The notes below the pieces were generated by a model. It had not been told where the DNA came from, searched no databases, and saw nothing but the letters and a program-made list of their open reading frames with translations. Positions 37,401-50,900 of a stretch of DNA of 64,000 nucleotides are shown here, in pieces. Position 1 is the first letter of the stretch; each line of letters begins with the position of its first letter. Position numbers and translations under genes: made by a program. Source of the DNA: Ectobius pallidus (taxonomy: Eukaryota > Arthropoda > Insecta > Blattodea > Ectobiidae); assembly GCA_964059195.1 (NCBI GenBank), contig CAXKWD010000015.1, forward strand, positions 1,426,001-1,490,000. The letters are read 5' to 3'.

Positions 37401-39664
37401 TAGGAAAAAGTTTCGTCTTTGAATAATGCATTGAAATGTAAAAGTTTGGTGTCTGAAATTGACATTGCTACGCAACAGGATATATTTTAAAAGTTTATAA
37501 TAGGTAGCAATATTGTGTTTATAAATGACATTGCTAAGAAAAGTTATTTTTTATGACATTGCTAGGCAACAGTTTCCGGTTTAAAATGGCATTGCTAGGC
37601 AACACTTTCGTGTTAAAACTCATTGCTAGGCAACAGTATTCTTTCTATTCAAGCAAAATTTACAACCCATGTTTTGCCATTAGCATTTCACCGATATTTT
37701 CATTGTATGTATTGATCATGGAGGGATTAAAAACTATTCCTTATAGATGACATTGCTAGGCAACAGTTTCGTATTTGGAGATGGCATTGCTAAGCTACAG
37801 TTTCTTGTTCAAAATGTCAATGCTAAGCAACAGTCAGGTGTTTTAAAAACTTCATTGCTAAGCAACAGTTTCCGGTTTAGACTGGCATCGCTAGGCAACA
37901 CTTTTGTGATAGAAAAATTTAATTGTTGGCAGCCAAATTGTCTTTAAAAGTTACATTGCTAGGAAAAGTTACGACTTTGAAAAATGCATTGAAAGGTAAA
38001 GGTTTTTTGACCGAAATTGACATTGCTACGCAACAGTATCTTTTTTTAAAAGCTTTTAATAGGTAGCAATATTATGTTTAAGAAAGACATTGCTAAGCAA
38101 CAGATCTTTTTGATGACTTTGCTAGGCAACAGTTTCCGGTTTAGACTGGCATGGCTAGGCAAAACTTTCGTGATAGAAAAATTACATTGTTAGGCAGCCA
38201 AATTGTATTTAAAAGTTACATTGCTAGGAAAAGTTACGACTTTGAAAAATGCATTGAAATGTAAAAGTTTTGTGTCTGAAATTGACATTGCTACGCAACA
38301 GTATATTTTTTTAAAAGTTTATAATAGGTAGCAATATTGTGTTTAAAAATGACATTGCTAAGAAACAGTTCTTTTTGACGACATTGCTAGGCAACAGTTC
38401 CCGGTTTAAAATGGCATTGCTAGGCAACACTTTCGTGTTTTAAAACTCATTGCTAGGCAACAGTATTCTTTCTATTCAAGCAAAATTTACAACCCATGTT
38501 TTGCCATTAGCATTTCACCGATATTTTCATTGTATGTATTGATCATTGAGGGATTAAAAACTATTCCTTATAGATGACATTGCTAGGCAACAGTTTCGTA
38601 TTTGGAGATGGCATTGCTAAGCTACAGTTCCTTGTTCAAAATGTCAATGCTAAGCAACAGTCAGGTGTTTTAAAAACTTCATTGCTAAGCAACAGTTTCC
38701 GGTTTAGACTGGCATCGCTAGGCAACAATTTTGTGATAGAAAAATCTAATTGTTAGGCAGCCAAATTGTCTTTAAAAGTTACATTGCTAGGAAAAGTTAC
38801 GACTTTGAAAAATGCATTGAAAGGTAAAGGATTTTTGGCAGAAATTGACATTGCTACGCAACAGTATCTTTTTTTAAAAGCTTTTAATAGGTAGCAATAT
38901 TATGTTTAAAAATGACATTGCTAAGCAACAGATATTTTTGATGACATTGCTAGGCAACAGTTTCCGGTTTAGACTGGCATGGCTAGGCAAAACTTTCGTG
39001 ATAGAAAAATTACATTGTTAGGCAGCCAAATTGTATTTAAAAATTACATTGCTAGGAAAAAGTTTCACTTTGAAAAATGCATTGAAATGTAAAAGTTTTG
39101 TGTCTGAAATTGACATTGCTACGCAACAGTATATTTTTTTTTAAAGTTTATAATATGTAGCAATATTGTGTTTAAAAATGACATTGCTAAGCAACAGTTC
39201 TTTTTGACGACATTGCTAGGCAACAGTTTCCGGTTTAGACTGGCATGGCTAGGCAAAACTTTCGTGATAGAAAAATTACATTGTTAGGCAGACAAATAGT
39301 ATTTAAAAATTACATTGCTAGGAAAACGTTTCGTCATCGAATAATGCATTGAAATGTAAACGTTTTGTGTCTGAAATTGACATAGCTACGCAACAGTATA
39401 TATTTTAAAAGTTTATAATAGGTAGCAATATTGTGTTTATAAATGACATTGCTAAGAAAAGTTATTTTTTATGACATTGCTAGGCAACAGTTTCCGGTTT
39501 AAAATGGCATTGCTAGGCAACACTTTCGTGTTAAAACTCATTGCTAGGCAACAGTATTCTTTCTATTCAAGCAAAATTTACAACCCATGTTTTGCCATTA
39601 GCATTTCACCGATATTTTCATTGTATGTATTGATCATTGAGGGATTAAAAACTATTCCTTATAG
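34444..39664 (+). repeat. Six units, largely a second copy of 27.2-31.4 kb
   Basis: Unit boundaries 35271, 36098, 36923, 37747 and 38574 each lie 7704 bp after 27567, 28394, 29219, 30043 and 30870. Shared marks include aagacatggctagg (28200 and 35904), aaaagcattt (29522 and 37226), tttttgaccg (about 30301 and 38005) and gcaacaattttg (31023 and 38727). Confidence 0.85.
38574..39664 (+). repeat. Expanded HOR unit (1091 bp), sister of the one at 33350
   Basis: It has an extra block at about 39226-39489 containing cgtcatcgaata (39335), 5224 bp after its equivalent at 34111. It also shares tttttttttaaagttt and gcaacaattttg with the 33350 unit. The two diverge again just right of the extra block: gtgtttaaaaatggc near 34211 against gtgtttataaatgac near 39433. 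Confidence 0.86.
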
Positions 39665-42600
39665 ATGACATTCCTAGGCAACAGTTTCGTATTTGGAGAT
39701 GGCATTGCTAAGCTACAGTTTCTTGTTCAAAATGTCAATGCTAAGCAACAGTCAGGTGTTTTAAAAACTTCATTGCTAAGCAACAGTTTCCGGTTTAGAC
39801 TGGCATCGCTAGGCAACACTTTTGTGATAGAAAAATTTAATTGTTGGCAGCCAAATTGTCTTTAAAAGTTACATTGCTAGGAAAAGTTACGACTTTGAAA
39901 AATGCATTGAAAGGTAAAGGTTTTTTGTCCGAAATTGACATTGCTACGCAACAGTATTTTTTTTTAAAAGCTTTTAATAGGTAGCAATATTATGTTTAAG
40001 AATGACATTGCTAAGCAACAGATCTTTTTGATGACTTTGCTAGGCAATAGTTTCCGGTTTAGACTGGCATGGCTAGGCAAAACTTTCGTGATAGAAAATT
40101 ACATTGTTAGGCAGCCAAATTGTATTTAAAAATTACATTGCTAGGAAAAAGTTACACTTTGAAAAATGCATTGAAATGTAAAAGTTTTGTGTCTGAAATT
40201 GACATTGCTACGCAACAGTATATTTTTTTAAAAGTTTATAATAGGTAGCAATATTGTGTTTAAAAATGGCATTGCTAAGCAACAGTTCTTTTTGACGACA
40301 TTGCTAGGCAACAGTTCCCGGTTTAAAATGGCATTGCTAGGCAACACTTTCGTGTTTTAAAACTCATTGCTAGGCAACAGTATTCTTTCTGTTCAAGCAA
40401 AATTTACAACCCATGTTTTGCCATTAGCATTTCACCGATATTTTCATTGTATGTATTGATCATTGAGGGATTAAAAACTATTCCTTATAGATGACATTGC
40501 TAGGCAACAGTTTCGTATTTGGAGATGGCATTGCTAAGCTACAGTTTCTTGTTCAAGATGTCAATGCTAAGCAACAGTCAGGTGTTTTAAAAACATCATT
40601 GCTAAGCAACAGTTTCCGGTTTAGACTGGCATCGCTAGGCAACACTTTTGTGATAGAAAAATCTAATTGTTAGGCAGCCAAATTGTCTTTAAAAGTTACA
40701 TTGCTAGGAAAAGTTACGACTTTGAAAAATGCATTGAAAGGTAAAGGTTTTGTGTCAGAAATTGACATATCTCCGCAACAGTATCTTTTTTTAAAAGCTT
40801 TTAATAGGTAGCAATATTATGATTAAAAATGACATTGCTAAGCAACAGATCTTTTTGATGACATTGCTAGGCAACAGTTTCCGGTTTAGACTGGCATGGC
40901 TAGGCAAAACTTTCGTGATAGAAAAATTACATTGTTAGGCAGCCAAATAGTATTTAAAAATTACATTGCTAGGAAAAAGTTTCGTCTTTGAATAATGCAT
41001 TGAAATGTAAAAGTTTGGTGTCTGAAATTGACATAGCTACGCAACAGTATATATTTTAAAAGTTTATAATAGGTAGCAATATTGTGTTTATAAATGACAT
41101 TGCTAAGAAAAGTTATTTTTTATGACATTGCTAGGCAACAGTTTCCGGTTTAAAATGGCATTGCTAGGCAACACTTTCGTGTTAAAACTCATTGCTAGGC
41201 AACAGTATTCTTTCTATTCAAGCAAAATTTACAACCCATGTTTTGCCATTAGCATTTCACCGATATTTTCATTGTATGTATTGATCATTGAGGGATTAAA
41301 AACTATTCCTTATAGATGACATTCCTAGGCAACAGTTTCGTATTTGGAGATGGCATTGCTAAGCTACAGTTTCTTGTTCAAAATGTCAATGCTAAGCAAC
41401 AGTCAGGTGTTTTAAAAACTTCATTGCTAAGCAACAGTTTCCGGTTTAGACTGGCATCGCTAGGCAACACTTTTGTGATAGAAAAATTTAATTGTTGGCA
41501 GCCAAATTGTCTTTAAAAGTTACAATGCTAGGAAAAGTTACGACTTTGAAAAATGCATTGAAAGGTAAAGGTTTTTTGTCCGAAATTGACATTGCTACGC
41601 AACAGTATCTTTTTTTAAAAGCTTTTAATAGGTAGCAATATTATGTTTAAGAATGACATTGCTAAGCAACAGATCTTTTTGATGACCTTGCTAGGCAACA
41701 GTTTCCGGTTTAGACTGGCATGGCTAGGCAAAACTTTCGTGATAGAAAAATTACATTGTTAGGCAGACAAATAGTATTTAAAAATTACATTGCTAGGAAA
41801 ACGTTTCGTCTTCGAATAATGCATTGAAATGTAAACGTTTTGTGTCTGAAATTGACATAGCTACGCAACAGTATATATTTTAAAAGTTTATAATAGGTAG
41901 CAATATTGTGTTTATAAATGACATTGCTAAGAAAAGTTATTTTTTATGACATTGCTAGGCAACAGTTTCCGGTTTAAAATGGCATTGCTAGGCAATGCTT
42001 TCGTGTTTTAAAACTCATTGCTAGGCAACAGTATTCTTTCTGTTCAAGCAAAATTTACAACCCATGTTTTGCCATTAGCATTTCACCGATATTTTCATTG
42101 TATGTATTGATCATTGAGGGATTAAAAACTATTCCTTATAGATGACATTGCTAGGCAACAGTTTCGTATTTGGAGATGGCATTGCTAAGCTACAGTTTCT
42201 TGTTCAAGATGTCAATGCTAAGCAACAGTCAGGTGTTTTAAAAACATCATTGCTAACCAACAGTTTCCGGTTTAGACTGGCATCGCTAGGCAACACTTTT
42301 GTGATAGAAAAATCTAATTGTTAGGCAGCCAAATTGTCTTTAAAAGTTACATTGCTAGGAAAAGTTACGACTTTGAAAAATGCATTGGAAGGTAAAGGTT
42401 TTGTGTCAGAAATTGACATATCTCCGCAACAGTATCTTTTTTTAAAAGCTTTTAATAGGTAGCAATATTATGATTAAAAATGATATTGCTAAGCAACAGA
42501 TCTTTTTGATGACTTTGCTAGGCAACAGTTTCCGGTTTAGACTGGCATGGCTAGGAAAAACTTTCGTGACAGAAAAATTACATTGTTAGGCAGCCAAATT

Positions 42601-45600
42601 GTATTTAAAAATTACATTGCTAGGAAAAAGTTTCACTTTGAAAAATGCATTGAAATGTAAAAGTTTTGTGTCTGAAATTGACATTGCTACGCAACAGTAT
42701 ATTTTTTTAAAAGTTTATAATAGGTAGCAATATTGTGTTTAAAAATGACATTGCTAAGCAACAGTTCTTTTTGACGACATTGCTAGGCAACAGTTCCCGG
42801 TTTAAAATGGAATTGCTAGGCAACACTTTCGTGTTAAAACTCATTGCTAGGCAACAGTATTCTTTCTATTCAAGCAAAATTTACAACCCATGTTTTGCCA
42901 TTAGCATTTCACCGATATTTTCATTGTATGTATTGATCATTGAGGGATTAAAAACTATTCCTTATAGATGACATTCCTAGGCAACAGTTTCGTATTTGGA
43001 GATGGCATTGCTAAGCTACAGTTTCTTGTTCAAAATGTCAATGCTAAGCAACAGTCAGGTGTTTTAAAAACTTCATTGCTAAGCAACAGTTTCCGGTTTA
43101 GACTGGCATCGCTAGGCAACACTTTTGTGATAGAAAAATTTAATTGTTGGCAGCCAAATTGTCTTTAAAAGTTACATTGCTAGGAAAAGTTACGACTTTG
43201 AAAAATGCATTGAAAGGTAAAGGTTTTGTGTCAGAAATTGACATATCTCCGCAACAGTATCTTTTTTTAAAAGCTTTTAATAGGTAGCAATATTATGATT
43301 AAAAATGATATTGCTAAGCAACAGATCTTTTTGATGACATTGCTAGGCAACAGTTTCCGGTTTAGACTGGCATGGCTAGGCAAAACTTTCGTGATAGAAA
43401 AATTACATTGTTAGGCAGCCAAATAGTATTTAAAAATTACATTGCTAGGAAAAAGTTTCGTCTTTGAATAATGCATTGAAATGTAAAAGTTTGGTGTCTG
43501 AAATTGACATTGCTACGCAACAGGATATATTTTAAAAGTTTATAATAGGTAGCAATATTGTGTTTATAAATGACATTGCTAAGAAAAGTTATTTTTTATG
43601 ACATTGCTAGGCAACAGTTTCCGGTTTAAAATGGCATTGCTAGGCAACACTTTCGTGTTAAAACTCATTGCTAGGCAACAGTATTCTTTCTATTCAAGCA
43701 AAATTTACAACCCATGTTTTGCCATTAGCATTTCACCGATATTTTCATTGTATGTATTGATCATTGAGGGATTAAAAACTATTCCTTATAGATGACATTC
43801 CTAGGCAACAGTTTCGTATTTGGAGATGGCATTGCTAAGCTACAGTTTCTTGTTCAAAATGTCAATGCTAAGCAACAGTCAGGTGTTTTAAAAACTTCAT
43901 TGCTAAGCAACAGTTTCCGGTTTAGACTGGCATCGCTAGGCAACACTTTTGTGATAGAAAAATTTAATTGTTGGCAGCCAAATTGTCTTTAAAAGTTACA
44001 TTGCTAGGAAAAGTTACGACTTTGAAAAATGCATTGAAAGGTAAAGGTTTTTTGTCCGAAATTGACATTGCTACGCAACAGTATTTTTTTTTAAAAGCTT
44101 TTAATAGGTAGCAATATTATGTTTAAGAATGACATTGCTAAGCAACAGATCTTTTTGATGACTTTGCTAGGCAATAGTTTCCGGTTTAGACTGGCATGGC
44201 TAGGCAAAACTTTCGTGATAGAAAATTACATTGTTAGGCAGCCAAATTGTATTTAAAAATTACATTGCTAGGAAAAAGTTACACTTTGAAAAATGCATTG
44301 AAATGTAAAAGTTTTGTGTCTGAAATTGACATTGCTACGCAACAGTATATTTTTTTAAAAGTTTATAATAGGTAGCAATATTGTGTTTAAAAATGGCATT
44401 GCTAAGCAACAGTTCTTTTTGACGACATTGCTAGGCAACAGTTCCCGGTTTAAAATGGCATTGCTAGGCAACACTTTCGTGTTTTAAAACTCATTGCTAG
44501 GCAACAGTATTCTTTCTGTTCAAGCAAAATTTACAACCCATGTTTTGCCATTAGCATTTCACCGATATTTTCATTGTATGTATTGATCATTGAGGGATTA
44601 AAAACTATTCCTTATAGATGACATTGCTAGGCAACAGTTTCGTATTTGGAGATGGCATTGCTAAGCTACAGTTTCTTGTTCAAGATGTCAATGCTAAGCA
44701 ACAGTCAGGTGTTTTAAAAACATCATTGCTAAGCAACAGTTTCCGGTTTAGACTGGCATCGCTAGGCAACACTTTTGTGATAGAAAAATCTAATTGTTAG
44801 GCAGCCAAATTGTCTTTAAAAGTTACATTGCTAGGAAAAGTTACGACTTTGAAAAATGCATTGAAAGGTAAAGGTTTTGTGTCAGAAATTGACATATCTC
44901 CGCAACAGTATCTTTTTTTAAAAGCTTTTAATAGGTAGCAATATTATGATTAAAAATGACATTGCTAAGCAACAGATCTTTTTGATGACATTGCTAGGCA
45001 ACAGTTTCCGGTTTAGACTGGCATGGCTAGGCAAAACTTTCGTGATAGAAAAATTACATTGTTAGGCAGCCAAATAGTATTTAAAAATTACATTGCTAGG
45101 AAAAAGTTTCGTCTTTGAATAATGCATTGAAATGTAAAAGTTTGGTGTCTGAAATTGACATAGCTACGCAACAGTATATATTTTAAAAGTTTATAATAGG
45201 TAGCAATATTGTGTTTATAAATGACATTGCTAAGAAAAGTTATTTTTTATGACATTGCTAGGCAACAGTTTCCGGTTTAAAATGGCATTGCTAGGCAACA
45301 CTTTCGTGTTAAAACTCATTGCTAGGCAACAGTATTCTTTCTATTCAAGCAAAATTTACAACCCATGTTTTGCCATTAGCATTTCACCGATATTTTCATT
45401 GTATGTATTGATCATTGAGGGATTAAAAACTATTCCTTATAGATGACATTCCTAGGCAACAGTTTCGTATTTGGAGATGGCATTGCTAAGCTACAGTTTC
45501 TTGTTCAAAATGTCAATGCTAAGCAACAGTCAGGTGTTTTAAAAACTTCATTGCTAAGCAACAGTTTCCGGTTTAGACTGGCATCGCTAGGCAACACTTT

Positions 45601-47918
45601 TGTGATAGAAAAATTTAATTGTTGGCAGCCAAATTGTCTTTAAAAGTTACAATGCTAGGAAAAGTTACGACTTTGAAAAATGCATTGAAAGGTAAAGGTT
45701 TTTTGTCCGAAATTGACATTGCTACGCAACAGTATCTTTTTTTAAAAGCTTTTAATAGGTAGCAATATTATGTTTAAGAATGACATTGCTAAGCAACAGA
45801 TCTTTTTGATGACCTTGCTAGGCAACAGTTTCCGGTTTAGACTGGCATGGCTAGGCAAAACTTTCGTGATAGAAAAATTACATTGTTAGGCAGACAAATA
45901 GTATTTAAAAATTACATTGCTAGGAAAACGTTTCGTCTTCGAATAATGCATTGAAATGTAAACGTTTTGTGTCTGAAATTGACATAGCTACGCAACAGTA
46001 TATATTTTAAAAGTTTATAATAGGTAGCAATATTGTGTTTATAAATGACATTGCTAAGAAAAGTTATTTTTTATGACATTGCTAGGCAACAGTTTCCGGT
46101 TTAAAATGGCATTGCTAGGCAATGCTTTCGTGTTTTAAAACTCATTGCTAGGCAACAGTATTCTTTCTGTTCAAGCAAAATTTACAACCCATGTTTTGCC
46201 ATTAGCATTTCACCGATATTTTCATTGTATGTATTGATCATTGAGGGATTAAAAACTATTCCTTATAGATGACATTGCTAGGCAACAGTTTCGTATTTGG
46301 AGATGGCATTGCTAAGCTACAGTTTCTTGTTCAAGATGTCAATGCTAAGCAACAGTCAGGTGTTTTAAAAACATCATTGCTAACCAACAGTTTCCGGTTT
46401 AGACTGGCATCGCTAGGCAACACTTTTGTGATAGAAAAATCTAATTGTTAGGCAGCCAAATTGTCTTTAAAAGTTACATTGCTAGGAAAAGTTACGACTT
46501 TGAAAAATGCATTGGAAGGTAAAGGTTTTGTGTCAGAAATTGACATATCTCCGCAACAGTATCTTTTTTTAAAAGCTTTTAATAGGTAGCAATATTATGA
46601 TTAAAAATGATATTGCTAAGCAACAGATCTTTTTGATGACTTTGCTAGGCAACAGTTTCCGGTTTAGACTGGCATGGCTAGGAAAAACTTTCGTGACAGA
46701 AAAATTACATTGTTAGGCAGCCAAATTGTATTTAAAAATTACATTGCTAGGAAAAAGTTTCACTTTGAAAAATGCATTGAAATGTAAAAGTTTTGTGTCT
46801 GAAATTGACATTGCTACGCAACAGTATATTTTTTTAAAAGTTTATAATAGGTAGCAATATTGTGTTTAAAAATGACATTGCTAAGCAACAGTTCTTTTTG
46901 ACGACATTGCTAGGCAACAGTTCCCGGTTTAAAATGGAATTGCTAGGCAACACTTTCGTGTTAAAACTCATTGCTAGGCAACAGTATTCTTTCTATTCAA
47001 GCAAAATTTACAACCCATGTTTTGCCATTAGCATTTCACCGATATTTTCATTGTATGTATTGATCATTGAGGGATTAAAAACTATTCCTTATAGATGACA
47101 TTCCTAGGCAACAGTTTCGTATTTGGAGATGGCATTGCTAAGCTACAGTTTCTTGTTCAAAATGTCAATGCTAAGCAACAGTCAGGTGTTTTAAAAACTT
47201 CATTGCTAAGCAACAGTTTCCGGTTTAGACTGGCATCGCTAGGCAACACTTTTGTGATAGAAAAATTTAATTGTTGGCAGCCAAATTGTCTTTAAAAGTT
47301 ACATTGCTAGGAAAAGTTACGACTTTGAAAAATGCATTGAAAGGTAAAGGTTTTGTGTCAGAAATTGACATATCTCCGCAACAGTATCTTTTTTTAAAAG
47401 CTTTTAATAGGTAGCAATATTATGATTAAAAATGATATTGCTAAGCAACAGATCTTTTTGATGACATTGCTAGGCAACAGTTTCCGGTTTAGACTGGCAT
47501 GGCTAGGCAAAACTTTCGTGATAGAAAAATTACATTGTTAGGCAGCCAAATAGTATTTAAAAATTACATTGCTAGGAAAAAGTTTCGTCTTTGAATAATG
47601 CATTGAAATGTAAAAGTTTGGTGTCTGAAATTGACATTGCTACGCAACAGGATATATTTTAAAAGTTTATAATAGGTAGCAATATTGTGTTTATAAATGA
47701 CATTGCTAAGAAAAGTTATTTTTTATGACATTGCTAGGCAACAGTTTCCGGTTTAAAATGGCATTGCTAGGCAACACTTTCGTGTTAAAACTCATTGCTA
47801 GGCAACAGTATTCTTTCTATTCAAGCAAAATTTACAACCCATGTTTTGCCATTAGCATTTCACCGATATTTTCATTGTATGTATTGATCATGGAGGGATT
47901 AAAAACTATTCCTTATAG
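39665..47918 (+). repeat. Ten units containing a five-unit (4127-bp) tandem duplication
   Basis: Boundaries 39665, 40491, 41316, 42142 and 42968 recur exactly 4127 bp later at 43792, 44618, 45443, 46269 and 47095. Shared private variants are ttacaatgctagg (near 41520 and 45647), gcaatgctttcg (near 41993 and 46120), ctaaccaacag (near 42253 and 46380), ttggaaggtaaagg (near 42385 and 46512), ggaattgctagg (near 42809 and 46936) and gatagaaaattac (near 40091 and 44218). Copy junction is near 43.53 kb. Confidence 0.9.
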
Positions 47919-50900
47919 ATGACATTGCTAGGCAACAGTTTCGTATTTGGAGATGGCATTGCTAAGCTACAGTTTCTTGTTCAAAATGTCAATGCTAAGC
48001 AACAGTCAGGTGTTTTAAAAACTTCATTGCTAAGCAACAGTTTCCGGTTTAGACTGGCATCGCTAGGCAACACTTTTGTGATAGAAAAAATTTAATTGTT
48101 GGCAGCCAAATTGTCTTTAAAAGTTACATTGCTAGGAAAAGTTACGACTTTGAAAAATGCATTGAAAGGTAAAGGTTTTTTGTCCGAAATTGACATTGCT
48201 ACGCAACAGTATCTTTTTTTAAAAGCTTTTAATAGGTAGCAATATTATGTTTAAGAATGACATTGCTAAGCAACAGATATTTTGATGACTTTGCTAGGCA
48301 ACAGTTTCCGGTTTAGACTGGCATGGCTAGGCAAAACTTTCGTGATAGAAAAATTACATTGTTAGGCAGCCAAATTGTATTTAAAAATTACATTGCTAGG
48401 AAAAAGTTTCACTTTGAAAAATGCATTGAAATGTAAAAGTTTTGTGTCTGAAATTGACATTGCTACGCAACAGTATATTTTTTTAAAAGTTTATAATAGG
48501 TAGCAATATTGTGTTTAAAAATGACATTGCTAAGCAACAGTTCTTTTTGACGACATTGCTAGGCAACAGTTCCCGGTTTAAATTGGCATTGCTAGGCAAC
48601 ACTTTCGTGTTTTAAAACTCATTGCTAGGCAACAGTATTCTTTCTGTTCAAGCAAAATTTACAACCCATGTTTTGCCATTAGCATTTCACCGATATTTTC
48701 AGTGTATGTATTGATCATTGAGGGATTAAAAACTATTCCTTATAGATGACATTGCTAGGCAACAGTTTCGTATTTGGAGATGGCATTGCTAAGCTACAGT
48801 TTCTTGTTCAAGATGTCAATACTAAGCAACAGTCAGGTGTTTTAAAAACATCATTGCTAAGCAACAGTTTCCGGTTTAGACTGGCATCGCTAGGCAACAC
48901 TTTTGTGATAGAAAAATCTAATTGTTAGGCAGCCAAATTGTCTTTAAATGTTACATTGCTAGGAAAAGTTACGACTTTGAAAAATGCATTGAAAGGTAAA
49001 GGTTTTGTGTCAGAAATTGACATATCTCCGCAACAGTATCTTTTTTTAAAAGCTTTTAATAGGTAGCAATATTATGATTAAAAATGACATTGCTAAGCAA
49101 CAGATCTTTTTGATGACATTGCTAGGCAACAGTTTCCGGTTTAGACTGGCATGGCTAGGCAAAACTTTCGTGATAGAAAAATTACATTGTTAGGCAGCCA
49201 AATAGTATTTAAAAATTACATTGCTAGGAAAAAGTTTCGTCTTTGAATAATGCATTGAAATGTAAAAGTTTGGTGTCTGAAATTGACATAGCTACGCAAC
49301 AGTATATATTTTAAAAGTTTATAATAGGTAGCAATATTGCAGTTTATAAATAACATTGCTAAGAAAAGTTATTTTATATGACATTGCTAGGCAACAGTTT
49401 CCGGTTTAAAATGGCAGGGCTAGGCAACACTTTCGTGTTAAAACTCATTGCTAGGCAACAGTATTCTTTCTATTCAAGCAAAATTTACAACCCATGTTTT
49501 GCCATTAGCATTTCACCGATATTTTCATTGTATGTATTGATCATTGAGGGATTAAAAACTATTCCTTATAGATGACATTCCTAGGCAACAGTTTCGTATT
49601 TGGAGATGGCATTGCTAAGCTACAGTTTCTTGTTCAAAATGTCAATGCTAAGCAACAGTCAGGTGTTTTAAAAACTTCATTGCTAAGCAACAGTTTCCGG
49701 TTTAACTGGCATCGCTAGGCAACACTTTTGTGATAGAAAAATTTAATTGTTGGCAGCCAAATTGTCTTTAAAAGTTACATTGCTAGGAAAAGTTACGACT
49801 TTGAAAAATGCATTGAAAGGTAAAGGTTTTTTGACCGAAATTGACATTGCTACGCAACAGTATCTTTTTTTAAAAGCTTTTAATAGGTAGCAATATTATG
49901 TTTAAGAATGACATTGCTAAGCAACAGATCTTTTTGATGACTTTGCTAGGCAACAGTTTCCGGTTTAGACTGGCATGGCTAGGCAAAACTTTCGTGATAG
50001 AAAAATTACATTGTTAGGCAGCCAAATTGTATTTAAAAGTTACATTGCTAGGAAAAGTTACGACTTTGAAAAATGCATTGAAATGTAAAAGTTTTGTGTC
50101 TGAAATTGACATTGCTACGCAACAGTATATTTTTTTAAAAGTTTATAATATGTAGCAATATTGTGTTTAAAAATGACATTGCTAAGCAACAGTTCTTTTT
50201 GACGACATTGCTAGGCAACAGTTCCCGGTTTAAAATGGCATTGCTAGGCAACACTTTCGTGTTTTAAAACTCATTGCTAGGCAACAGTATTCTTTCTATT
50301 CAAGCAAAACTTACAACCCATGTTTTGCCATTAGCATTTCACCGATATTTTCATTGTATGTATTGATCATTGAGGGATTAAAAACTATTCCTTATAGATG
50401 ACATTGCTAGGCAACAGTTTCGTATTTGGAGATGGCATTGCTAAGCTACAGTTTCTTGTTCAAGATGTCAATGCTAAGCAACAGTCAGGTGTTTTAAAAA
50501 CATCATAGCTAAGCAACAGTTTCCGGTTTAGACTGGCATCGCTAGGCAACACTTTTGTGATAGAAAAATCTAATTGTTAGGCAGCCAAATTGTCTTTAAA
50601 AGTTACATTGCTAGGAAAAGTTACGACTTTGAAAAATGCATTGAAAGGTAAAGGTTTTGTGTCAGAAATTGACATATCTCCGCAACAGTATCTTTTTTTA
50701 AAAGCTTTTAATAGGTAGCAATATTATGATTAAAAATGACATTGCTAAGCAACAGATCTTTTTGATGACATTGCTAGGCAACAGTTTCCGGTTTAGACTG
50801 GCATGGCTGGGCAAAACTTTCGTGATAGAAAAATTACATTGTTAGGCAGCCAAATAGTATTTAAAAATTACATTGCTAGGAAAAAGTTTCGTCTTTGAAT

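Noticed and set aside
42735..42971. 78-codon + strand frames (also at 46862, 57599 and 58424)
   Set aside because: They arise where a long block B end is combined with the short cgtgttaaaac linker. They are chance extension of repeat frames, not genes.
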